Assembly: GCA_037179515.1 (NCBI GenBank)
Contig: JAXCGZ010016369.1
Span: 1 to 12,500 of the forward strand
DNA length: 12,500 nucleotides
Origin: Halocaridina rubra
Taxonomy: Eukaryota > Arthropoda > Malacostraca > Decapoda > Atyidae
Direction: 5' to 3'
Positions 1-8,127 of this stretch are shown here, one piece after another. Numbering within the stretch: position 1 is the stretch's first letter; the number at the start of each line of letters is the position of its first letter. Made by a program: the position numbers and the translations under genes. The notes beneath the pieces were generated by a model. That model saw only the letters and a list, made by a program, of their open reading frames with translations. It ran no database searches and was not told the origin of the DNA.

Positions 1-29
1 GATTCCTGACATGAATAAGTATTTGTTGT

Positions 30-34
30 ATGTG

Positions 35-65
<31 letters not shown>

Positions 66-73
66 TTTTTTTT
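30..73. repeat. (TG)n followed by a T tract
   Basis: About ten TG units run directly into roughly 25 consecutive T. Read on the minus strand this is an A tract followed by (CA)n, as can be left by an old poly(A)-tailed retroposon, but no retroposon body is recognisable next to it. It is best taken as a simple compound microsatellite. Confidence 0.9.

Positions 74-1084
<1,011 letters not shown>

Positions 1085-1148
<64 letters not shown>
1085..1148. repeat. (AC)n microsatellite, about 32 units
   Basis: A perfect AC tract of about 64 bp. The minus-strand frame through it (alternating Cys-Val) is a repeat artefact. Confidence 0.97.
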
Positions 1149-1150
<2 letters not shown>

Positions 1151-1219
1151 CAAGGCGCCATCTCGCAACCTGCCGTCATGGCCTCCCATCCAGCAGGAAT
1201 CCAGGTAAAAAAGCCAGAG

Positions 1220-1308
1220 GTAAAAAAGTCACAGAAAAAGAGTCTTAGCCAATCTAACCCAACCTATCTTAACCTAACCCTTGAATTTTTACCTGTGACT
1301 TTATTACC
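1220..1308. repeat. Short inverted repeat enclosing an AACCT-like patch
   Basis: The arm GGTAAAAAAGTCACAG (1220-1235) is complementary, with one mismatch, to CTGTGACTTTATTACC (1293-1308). A partial direct copy of the left arm (CCAGGTAAAAAAG) lies just upstream, near 1201. Between the arms is a run of degenerate pentamers related to AACCT. The arrangement resembles a small non-autonomous repeat, but I found no clear target-site duplication, so the ends are uncertain. Confidence 0.45.
1246..1280. repeat. Degenerate AACCT pentamer patch (telomere-like)
   Basis: Seven consecutive pentamers in phase (TAGCC, AATCT, AACCC, AACCT, ATCTT, AACCT, AACCC) are variants of AACCT, the complement of the canonical arthropod telomere unit TTAGG. 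The patch is short and degenerate, so it is an interstitial or coincidental match and not a telomere. Just outside it on both sides are the arms of a small inverted repeat. Confidence 0.45.
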
Positions 1309-1477
1309 GGCCGCGTCCAGCAGTATCATATTCATAAAAGGCGAGCTAAATTAATTCGCAGATAGTGTTAAAATAATGTTAAATTCAGTTATTTTAAAAC
1401 CAGTTTCATTGGTTATTTAATTATTAAGCTTACATGATAAAGGAAAAAGAAGAGAACATTTCTTATGAAAATCAATA
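1309..1477. other. AT-rich spacer, nothing recognised
   Basis: A short AT-rich stretch between the inverted repeat and the trinucleotide array, without an open frame or known motif. Confidence 0.5.
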
Positions 1478-1538
1478 ATCATCATCATCATCATCATCAT
1501 CGTCGTCGTCGTCGTCGTCGTCATAGTCGACGTCGTCG

Positions 1539-1576
<38 letters not shown>
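1478..1576. repeat. Compound (ATC)n-(GTC)n-(ATC)n microsatellite
   Basis: Outer blocks of ATC/TCA repeats flank an inner block of GTC/TCG repeats, which is broken once by an ATAGTCGAC segment near 1523-1531. Inner and outer units differ by a single A-to-G change. The CpG-rich core is therefore either an older variant preserved inside or a locally amplified mutant unit. It is not part of a long open frame. Confidence 0.93.
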
Positions 1577-2263
1577 TTAAACACTATTTACACTATTAGT
1601 CCTTATCCTTTAATACAGATAATAAGTAGTTAATATCACAGTATGGAAATCATTATACAAACAAACACACAAATACATAAACAAGAAAAACGAAGCTGAA
1701 CAGCAACCCTTGATATGTTTCACTGTGATCTGGGTCACTCTGCGAGCGTAGTAGGCCTAGGGTGGCACTACGGCACGTTCCTTTTGACCAAACACGCCAT
1801 TCTCTTTTCTATTAAGGGCTCTGTTGTTAAGGTCTTTGTTCTCAATCTATATTCATAGAAATCTCGGACGTAATGGCAAAAGTATAGGGTATTACTCTTT
1901 CTCCAAATGGCCCCATAACTGATTCTGAGAATTAGGTTAAAGTTTTAAATTAGCTCCTTTGGCTTTCTGCTTCATTATAAAAAACTTTTGAGTTTTTGTA
2001 TTCATTTTCTTTATGAATCTGACACCAAGTCAGGCTTAAAAATTACCCTCATCGGGCCCAGGCACCAAGAGAACATTGTACCTAGGAAAAAGTAACAGCT
2101 TTAGGACAAGGCAGAAATGAGAGAATGATGAACAATAGAAAAAAAAAGACTGGCTGAAAGAATAATGGTTGTATTGAAAACCTACAAATATGGCAGTATT
2201 AGCATACCTCTATGTCTACTGTGTTTAATAGCTACGATCAGAGTTAATTTTGCCTTTGCGAAG
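1577..2263. other. Non-coding DNA, no gene seen
   Basis: About 690 bp without a credible open frame, tRNA box pair or long inverted repeat. It is moderately AT-rich and looks like ordinary intergenic DNA. Confidence 0.5.
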
Positions 2264-2470
2264 CCAGATATTGTGAACATTTTGTTCCACATAATGACTC
2301 CACTCACCATATGGCATACTCAGTAAATCTGCCAAGTTAACAGGAGCTGCATACCAATCTAGGAATGTCGCTACCATTTCTCGACTGGTAAGCACCTCCT
2401 GTCAACTCAGCAGTATAACTGAGTATGTCATATGGTGCGTGGAGTCGAAAATGTTCACAATTTCTGGGTT
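2264..2470. repeat. Diverged foldback (long inverted repeat) element
   Basis: The outer arm 2264-2283 (starting CCAGATATTGTG) pairs with 2448-2467. The inner 29-nt arms 2296-2324 and 2418-2446 are complementary with only two mismatches, and weaker pairing continues to the centre near 2365-2376. The left arm carries about a dozen extra bases (2284-2295). Pairing of about 70% continues outward on both sides, so the true ends may lie beyond the given limits. No target-site duplication is evident. This looks like an old non-autonomous foldback transposon; the superfamily is unknown. Confidence 0.65.
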
Positions 2471-2587
2471 CAGTAAGTGAAAACTTACCCGTTCTGGGAT
2501 AACAGTAATGTAATATTATCAATAAGAATGATTTTGGGATACTGACATATTCTTTTAAGACCAGGAGACCGGGAGCAGCGAATATTA

Positions 2588-2796
2588 AGGGGGGTTTACA
2601 CAGTCAAACGGTTCGTCGAACGCGGTTCGACAGGCAAGTGTTTGAAGTGATGTTCGAACGTGTGAACGGTGTATTTGGTTGTCGAACACGGAACGTGTTC
2701 GACAACCAAATACCCCGTTCACACGTTCGAATATCACTTCAAACACTTGTCTGTCGAACCGCGTTCGACGAACCGATTGACCGTGTAAACCCCCCT
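2588..2796. mobile_element. Foldback MITE with TTA target-site duplication
   Basis: A 209-bp, almost perfect palindrome. The left arm 2588-2690 and right arm 2694-2796 (103 nt each) are complementary with five mismatches and no gap, around a 3-nt centre (GAA, 2691-2693). The termini are AGGGGGGTTTACAC and its complement. TTA lies immediately outside both ends (2585-2587 and 2797-2799), which fits a 3-bp target-site duplication. TTA/TAA duplications are known for the PIF/Harbinger superfamily, so a Harbinger-type non-autonomous element is the best inference. No transposase is encoded; the similar open frames on both strands simply reflect the palindrome. Confidence 0.8.
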
Positions 2797-2916
2797 TTAC
2801 ATACATGCGTTCATGAAAGTACCGTTTTATGTGTCATAGTTAGCTCCATTCGAATGAGGGTGAACACAGCCATGTTGGAGCTAGGGGATTAAGGCTGGAT
2901 GGCCTTCGTATCGCCA

Positions 2917-2985
2917 AACGATGGGCTCGAAACCACGTTAATCATTTCCCGACTCGCGAACTTTACCACTGACCTACCATGGCCA
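2917..2985 (-). repeat. tRNA-like segment, probable SINE head
   Basis: On the minus strand, TAGGTCAGTGG (2976-2966) fits the Pol III A box. About 32 nt downstream, GTTTCGAGCCC (2933-2923) fits the B box (GGTTCGANNCC) with one mismatch. This spacing is normal for a tRNA gene. No good anticodon stem or full acceptor pairing is visible, so it is not a functional tRNA gene. A tRNA-derived SINE or a degenerate tRNA pseudogene fits better, with any SINE body extending leftward toward 2800. The 5' side abuts the (CATA)n array. Confidence 0.45.
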
Positions 2986-2994
2986 CACACATTT

Positions 2995-3018
2995 ATACAT
3001 ACATACATACATACATAC

Positions 3019-3049
<31 letters not shown>

Positions 3050-3144
3050 CATACATACATACATACATACATACATACATACATACATACATACATACAT
3101 ACATACATACATACATACATACATACATACATACATACATACAT
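2995..3144. repeat. (CATA)n array upstream of LINE copy A
   Basis: About 37 tetranucleotide units with one variant (ACTTAC near 3017). The repeat has no stop codon in any frame, which creates spurious His-Thr-Tyr-Ile and Tyr-Val-Cys-Met frames. Its right edge is exactly the truncated 5' end of LINE copy A. No LINE 3' tail precedes it, so it looks like a pre-existing microsatellite and not the tail of another element. Confidence 0.96.
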
Positions 3145-3145
3145 A

Positions 3146-4000
3146 GAAAAAAGAATAAAGAAGCTGGAAGGGGAAAAGAGTCAACTAGAATCTAGAATTT
3201 CTAATCAAGAAGATAAAAACAAACAGCTAAATGACAACCTAAAGGAATTAGATGTTAGTTCACTGCTATCTTCTGAGAGAGACGAGATTGCTGCTTGGAA
3301 TGTTCAGATTAAGGAAAACATTGAACAGTTCAGAAAAGAGTTCCAGGAGCTGAATATGGAAAATGATGCCATGAAAACGTCCTTTGCTGATGCACAAAAG
3401 GGGAATGTGGCAGTAAAAGAGGCTGTAAAGGTGGTGGCACTGGAAAACATACAAACAGTTGACTATAAAGAGACAGTAATCGAAAAAATGAAAGACGTTG
3501 TGATGGAAAGGGCAAACCCACTCATCAGACAGGCACTTGATAAGGAGAAGACAGTGGTAATCTCAGGCATAAGTGAATCCCAGGAGCCAACATGGCAGGG
3601 GAGACTTGAAGAAAATAAAGCTAACGTTGTAGGCCTGATAAGAAAGCTTGGAGTAGTATGTGGTCCTGAGGATATTGTAAACATACACCAACTAGGTAAA
3701 TATTCGAGGGAAGGAAAGCCGAGACCAACAAAAGTAACCTTTGAGAGAGGGGAGACATGTAGGGAAATATTGTTGAGAAAAAAAAGTCTAAAAGACCTTC
3801 AAGAATGCAAAGAAGTGTTCATTAGACGATACAGAACACAGGAAGAGATGGGAAAGATCAAAAACTTGTTGCAAGAGGCAAGAAGGTTAAATGATGAAAG
3901 AAATGAAGAAGAGAAGAAAACTTTTCGTTACGGAATACATCCAGACAAAGGGGAGATAAAGAAGATAATGACAGAAGATCAGGGGATGGGGCCTCATTAA
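3146..4000 (+). pseudogene. LINE ORF1, 5'-truncated (copy A)
   Basis: The C-terminal 284 codons of the ORF1 protein seen complete in copy B (its residue 76 onward). The frame stays open from the truncation point to the TAA at 3998-4000 and even backward through the repeat array, but the start codon and about 75 N-terminal residues are missing. The first internal ATG is at 3356. What remains is part of the coiled coil and the whole L1-ORF1p-like RNA-binding region. It differs from copy B by seven amino-acid replacements and two silent changes. Without its own promoter or start it is probably not expressed as ORF1. Confidence 0.85.
3907..4000 (+). other. ORF1/ORF2 overlap in the -1 frame (copy A)
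   Basis: The ORF2 frame is open from just after a TGA at 3904-3906, while ORF1 ends at 4000, giving a 94-nt overlap with ORF2 in the -1 frame. There is no ATG in the ORF2 frame here. The same arrangement is seen in copy B. It is a candidate region for -1 frameshifting or for reinitiation after the ORF1 stop. Confidence 0.7.
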
Positions 4001-4002
4001 GA

Positions 4003-6825
4003 TTGTTATACACAAATGCTGATGGATTAGCTGGTAAGGCAGTAGAATTAAAAGATAGGATTCACAACAGTAAGGCAGATATAGTAGCAATTAGAGAGAC
4101 TAAGTTGAGTGAGGACATAAACAGTGTCACAGTTTTTCCTAAGGGCTTCAGAATACTAAGGGTCGAAAGATCTGAGAGGACTGGTGGAGGGATAGCACTG
4201 CTCATAAGTGAGAGGATTCAAGTTGAAGAGATAAACTTGGCTATAGAAAGTGAGTTCAGGGAATTTCTTGTTGCTCGCATAAATACTGGGTCAGAGAGCA
4301 TTATAATAACTGTTGTATACAACCCACCAAGGAACCAAAATAGGCTTGAAATTTATGAGGAAAGTCATATAGGTACGATTGAAGTCATAAACTCAGTTGT
4401 TAACATGGCGCGGGAGAAAAAATGTAGGATTTTGATTATGGGAGACTTTAATCATAAAGAGATAGATTGGATAAATCTTGACCCACACAGTGGTGAGGAC
4501 TCCTTTGGGGCAAGATTCCTAGATTGCGTACAAGGGAATTTCCTACACCAACATGTAATGGAACCAACAAGAGCCAGGGGTGGGGATGAGCCATCACTAC
4601 TTGATCTGGTGTTCACAGATAATGTGTTGGATATTGAAAATATTGAGTATGAACCACCAATTGGAAAGAGTGACCACTGTGTGTTGTTGATGGAGTATAT
4701 CATTGAAGACATTCTTCCTGAGAGTAGAGGCACTGAGGACATGAGGAGGAACTATCCGAAAGGAGATTACATCAAAATGAATGAGCTTTTTGCAGTTATT
4801 GACTGGAGAACCTTATTTTACAACAAATCTGTACAAGAAATGTATGACATCTTTTGTGAGAAATATGGGAAGATAGTAGATTGCTGCATACCTGTCACCA
4901 AAGTAGGAGTAATTCATGCCAGAGAGAAATGGTTCGATAATGGGTGTAAAAGAGCTAAGGAGTGGAGAGACAAATGCTGGAAAAGGTATAGGAGGAGAAA
5001 AAACATAAATGCCTGGCAAACCTACAAAAGAGCAAGAAATGACTACCTAAGTAAAAGGACAGAGGCAGAGAGAGATTATGAGAGGGACATCACCAGGAAG
5101 GCTAAAGAAAATCCCAAGCTTTTCCACAGCTTTATCAGAGGAAAACTGAAGGTAAAAGAACAGGTTTTAAGGCTAAAGAGAGCGGATGGAAGCATCACTG
5201 AGACGGACGAAGAGATCTGCAAAGAATTGAACAAGGAGTTTCAGTCAGTATTTACAGTAGAAAATACCCCACCCCCTCAGATTGCAGTGATTGAAGCTCA
5301 AGGGCCGGTATTAGAGAACATCAACCTTACAGCCACAGAGGTATGCAAAGCGCTGATGGATTTAGATGTTCATAAAGCTACAGGTCCTGATGACATATCC
5401 CCTCATGTGCTTAAAAAATGCGCAAACACAATATCAGTGGCACTAAGTATCATATTTAAGGAGTCATTGGAGTCGGGGGAGATTCCAAGATGCTGGAAAC
5501 AAGCAAATGTGATACCTATCTTCAAAAAGGGAAGGAGGGATACGGCTCTGAACTATAGACCAGTTTCCTTGACCAGCATAGTTTGCAAACTTATGGAGAA
5601 ACTACTAAGGAAACATATCTCTCTTCACTTGGAATCCTTCAACTTTTTGTCAGTGAGGCAACATGGCTTCAGAGAAGGAAGATCAACAGTAACAAACTTA
5701 TTAGAATTTTATGATGAGGTAAGCCAAATCTTACAGGAAAGAGAGGGCTGGGCAGATTGCATATTCCTAGACTTCCAGAAAGCCTTTGACACTGTTCCAC
5801 ATGGGAGACTTATTAGGAAGCTGCAATCAATGGCTAGAATAGGTGGAAATGTCTTGGAATGGATAAAAACTTACTTAGAAGGAAGGGAACAGAGGGTTAG
5901 AGTAAGACACTCAGTGTCTGAATGGAGAAGAGTTAGTAGTGGAGTTCCACAGGGTTCAGTTTTAGGGCCACTTTTGTTCCTTGTATATGTAAATGACCTA
6001 CAAGAGTCTGTAAATTCATTCATGAATATGTTTGCAGATGATGCAAAGATTGTGAAGAAAGTAAAAAACGAGAACAATGGTAGAGAACTTCAGGAGGATC
6101 TAAATAATCTGCATGAGTGGTCAGAAAAGTGGCTAATGAAATTCAATACCTCAAAATGTAAGGTAATGAGAATGGGTACAAGTGCAAGAAGGCCCAAGCT
6201 TGACTACTCGGTGGCTGGAGTACAACTTCAGGAGACAGAAAATGAGAGAGATCTAGGAGTAAACATATTGGCAGATTTGTCTCCAGAAATACATATAAAT
6301 GGCGTAGTAAGGGCAGCATATGCATTCTTATCAAATGTAAGGGTAGCCTTCAGGCACATGGACAAGGAAATGTTCAGAAATATTTATGTAACCTATGTGA
6401 GGCCAAAACTCGAATATGCAGCCCCCTTTTGGAATCCGCACTTGAAAAAGCACATAGCTAAGCTTGAAAAAGTTCAAAGACATGCCACGAAACTGGTGCC
6501 AGAAATACGCAATCTCGGTTATGATGAGAGGCTGAGGGAATTAGACTTGCCATCACTCGAAGCTAGAAGAGTAAGGGGGGATATGGTGACAGTCTTTAAA
6601 TTCCTTCATGGTTATGATAGAGTGGATAGGGATCGATATTTCGATATGGCTGGCTCTAGAACTAGAGGTCATAGTTTGAAGCTTCGGAAGAAAACTTGTT
6701 TGCAGGATGTAAGGAAATACTTTTTCAGTGTAAGAGTAGTTGATAATTGGAATTCGCTAAGCGAGGAGGTAGTTAATGCTACCTCAATCCATAGTTTTAA
6801 GGACAGGTATGATAAGTATCACTAA
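4003..6825 (+). CDS. LINE ORF2: endonuclease and reverse transcriptase (copy A)
   Basis: An uninterrupted 940-codon frame, of usual length for CR1-type ORF2. The product would nick target DNA and prime reverse transcription of the element RNA there. The N-terminal APE-type endonuclease (about 1-230) shows N5, ETK (E32), YNPPR (106-110), GDFN (147-150) and SDH (223-225). The RT (about 450-740) shows KATGPDDI (458-465), FLDFQKAFD with catalytic D590, GVPQGSVLGPLL (647-658) and FADD (677-680). The C-terminus carries the CR1-typical LRELDLPSLEARRVRGD and RTRGHSLKL blocks. Position 4003 is TTG, not ATG; the frame is open from 3907, and the first in-frame ATG is inside the endonuclease (codon 135). 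Residue 31 is Arg and residue 667 Gln where copy B has Thr and Pro. No RNase H domain is visible. Confidence 0.93.
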   Translation: MLYTNADGLAGKAVELKDRIHNSKADIVAIRETKLSEDINSVTVFPKGFRILRVERSERTGGGIALLISERIQVEEINLAIESEFREFLVARINTGSESIIITVVYNPPRNQNRLEIYEESHIGTIEVINSVVNMAREKKCRILIMGDFNHKEIDWINLDPHSGEDSFGARFLDCVQGNFLHQHVMEPTRARGGDEPSLLDLVFTDNVLDIENIEYEPPIGKSDHCVLLMEYIIEDILPESRGTEDMRRNYPKGDYIKMNELFAVIDWRTLFYNKSVQEMYDIFCEKYGKIVDCCIPVTKVGVIHAREKWFDNGCKRAKEWRDKCWKRYRRRKNINAWQTYKRARNDYLSKRTEAERDYERDITRKAKENPKLFHSFIRGKLKVKEQVLRLKRADGSITETDEEICKELNKEFQSVFTVENTPPPQIAVIEAQGPVLENINLTATEVCKALMDLDVHKATGPDDISPHVLKKCANTISVALSIIFKESLESGEIPRCWKQANVIPIFKKGRRDTALNYRPVSLTSIVCKLMEKLLRKHISLHLESFNFLSVRQHGFREGRSTVTNLLEFYDEVSQILQEREGWADCIFLDFQKAFDTVPHGRLIRKLQSMARIGGNVLEWIKTYLEGREQRVRVRHSVSEWRRVSSGVPQGSVLGPLLFLVYVNDLQESVNSFMNMFADDAKIVKKVKNENNGRELQEDLNNLHEWSEKWLMKFNTSKCKVMRMGTSARRPKLDYSVAGVQLQETENERDLGVNILADLSPEIHINGVVRAAYAFLSNVRVAFRHMDKEMFRNIYVTYVRPKLEYAAPFWNPHLKKHIAKLEKVQRHATKLVPEIRNLGYDERLRELDLPSLEARRVRGDMVTVFKFLHGYDRVDRDRYFDMAGSRTRGHSLKLRKKTCLQDVRKYFFSVRVVDNWNSLSEEVVNATSIHSFKDRYDKYH

Positions 6826-6850
6826 GTCTAAAAATGGAACCGATCAGGAG

Positions 6851-6883
6851 ACGGGAAGATACGAGCTTTGGGCTCTTTCCCGT
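6851..6883 (+). promoter_or_regulatory. 3' UTR stem-loop (copy A)
   Basis: The outer stem ACGGGAA (6851-6857) pairs with TTCCCGT (6877-6883), all 7 bp. An asymmetric internal loop separates it from the inner stem GAGC (6863-6866) with GCTC (6872-6875), closed by TTTGG. It lies between the ORF2 stop and the tail repeats, where CR1/L2-type elements keep the structure recognised by their reverse transcriptase. That role is inferred; the complementarity is directly visible. Confidence 0.7.
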
Positions 6884-6886
6884 AAA

Positions 6887-6914
6887 CACAATTAGGTAAT
6901 CACAATTAGGTAAT
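6887..6914 (+). repeat. LINE 3' terminal 14-bp tandem repeats (copy A)
   Basis: Two perfect copies of CACAATTAGGTAAT mark the 3' end, followed at once by CACATAC and the CATA array. Short tandem tails in place of poly(A) are typical of CR1/L2-type LINEs. The same two copies and the same junction occur in copy B. Confidence 0.85.
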
Positions 6915-7206
6915 CACATACATACATACATATATGCATGCATACATACATACATACATACATACATACATACATACATACATACATGCATGCATACATA
7001 CATACATATATACATACATACATACATACATACATACATACATACATACATACATACATACATGCATGCATGCATGCATGCATGCATGCATGCATGCATA
7101 CATACATACATACATACATACATACATACATACATACATACATACATACATACATACATACATACATACATACATACATACATACATACATACATACATA
7201 CATACA

Positions 7207-7238
<32 letters not shown>

Positions 7239-7243
7239 CATAT
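6915..7243. repeat. (CATA)n array between the two LINE copies, with a (CATG)n core
   Basis: About 330 bp of CATA units, with scattered CATG and TATA variants near the left edge and an internal block of about nine pure CATG units at 7061-7099. It begins directly at the 3' end of copy A. Open frames on both strands are repeat artefacts. The assembled length may be collapsed or expanded. Confidence 0.96.
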
Positions 7244-8127
7244 GCTCCTCTTAAATTTTTAACTGTTTCGAGTGACTAAGTGCTTAGTGGAAAACTTTAC
7301 CATAATTTCCATAAATCTGAAATCCTGCAGAGTATTGTGAGTACAAAAACTAATATTTGTTGTAATACGAGACTGTTCATATTAAAGGAAAAAAAAATTG
7401 AGAACTTTTTCGTGAGGAAGAGAGAGAAGCTGCCGTCCAGTTCTGCTTTGAGGGAAATCTAGAAGAGTTGCCAGAGGTGGAGACATCACATTACCTAATT
7501 TTTTGTGTAAACTGGGGAAAGCTCTTAAGCCGTTTTACCTGATCCTGTGGTTCTATATATTGTTAAAATCAGTATCCTTCCCATTTATATTAACTAGTTA
7601 GTTAGTTTGATACACGAAAAAAATTGAATAATAAAAGAAAAAAAAATTACCAAATACCCCACTGTCAACAGTACTGAGTTAAGTTGCCAAGTAGTACAGC
7701 AGTCTTATTTTCTTCATTTGTTTTTGCTTTCTTTTAGCTTTCTCTTTTACTATTTTGTTATTTTGTATATATATTGAGTTAAATGTAAAGTCTAAATCCC
7801 GTGATAACATATCTTGGTTAGCAAGTCAGTTTATCAGTTAGGAAGAATATATAACAGAAACAGGTGGGTGCCACCTCGAACACAAATTCGAATTTTCCTT
7901 CAGGTTTGACTTTTGTTTTTCTTTTTCTTTTTATACTTAAATTACCATGGTCAAGTTTTTAAGTCAAGATGTGTGTTACCAGAAAGGAGACAAACTGAGT
8001 CACTAAATAGCACTTATATGGAGATATAAAAATTCTGTGTGAAGGTAAATTAGAAGTTTTTCTCTTTTCTTTTTTTTTTCCTCTTTCTCGTCTTCTTTCT
8101 ATATTCTGTGAGAGGGAGAACATAAAA
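7244..8127 (+). other. 0.9-kb non-coding leader ahead of copy B ORF1
   Basis: AT-rich DNA between the CATA array and the ORF1 start, without a credible gene. It may be wholly or partly the 5' UTR and internal promoter of copy B; copy A is truncated too early to show where the element begins. Visible items are a small hairpin AGGTGG-GTG-CCACCT (7862-7876), a pyrimidine-rich tract at about 8056-8101 shortly before the ATG, and an antisense segment resembling the LINE 3' end (7490-7555). In the ORF1 frame the last upstream stop is at 8008-8010. Confidence 0.5.
7490..7555 (-). mobile_element. Antisense remnant resembling the LINE 3' end
   Basis: Read on the minus strand, this segment has, in order, GAACC, ATCAGG, ACGG, AGAGCTTTCCCC, TTTACAC and AATTAGGTAAT. 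These blocks are collinear with the 3' UTR and tail of copies A and B, with a few gaps and mismatches. It is most likely the 3' stub of an older related element inserted in the opposite direction. No ORF2 C-terminus is recognisable next to it. Confidence 0.5.

Larger units (their letters stand above)
3145..6914 (+). mobile_element. CR1-group LINE copy A, 5'-truncated
   Basis: A 3.77-kb non-LTR retrotransposon copy containing the end of ORF1, a complete ORF2, a short 3' UTR and tail repeats. It starts inside ORF1 at the edge of a (CATA)n array and ends at another one. The 5' junction shares only a TA with the corresponding site in copy B, as in 5' joining by microhomology after incomplete reverse transcription. 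CR1-group assignment rests on the APE-type endonuclease, RT without RNase H, the C-terminal domain and the short tandem tail in place of poly(A). Target-site duplications cannot be told apart from the microsatellite. Confidence 0.92.

Noticed and set aside
2585..2892. Two similar open frames on opposite strands
   Set aside because: The similarity is a consequence of the 209-bp palindrome; they match no protein family I know.
2917..2985. A functional tRNA gene
   Set aside because: Promoter-box-like motifs are present, but I could not form a good anticodon stem or acceptor stem.
2889..3195. Tyr-Val-Cys-Met and His-Thr-Tyr-Ile repeat proteins
   Set aside because: CATA repeats lack stops in all frames, so long frames arise automatically. 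The same applies to the arrays at 6915-7243 and 12122-12211.
7280..7462. A 60-residue open frame in the copy B leader
   Set aside because: Short, low complexity, no family resemblance, and ends by chance; length is as expected for random AT-rich DNA.
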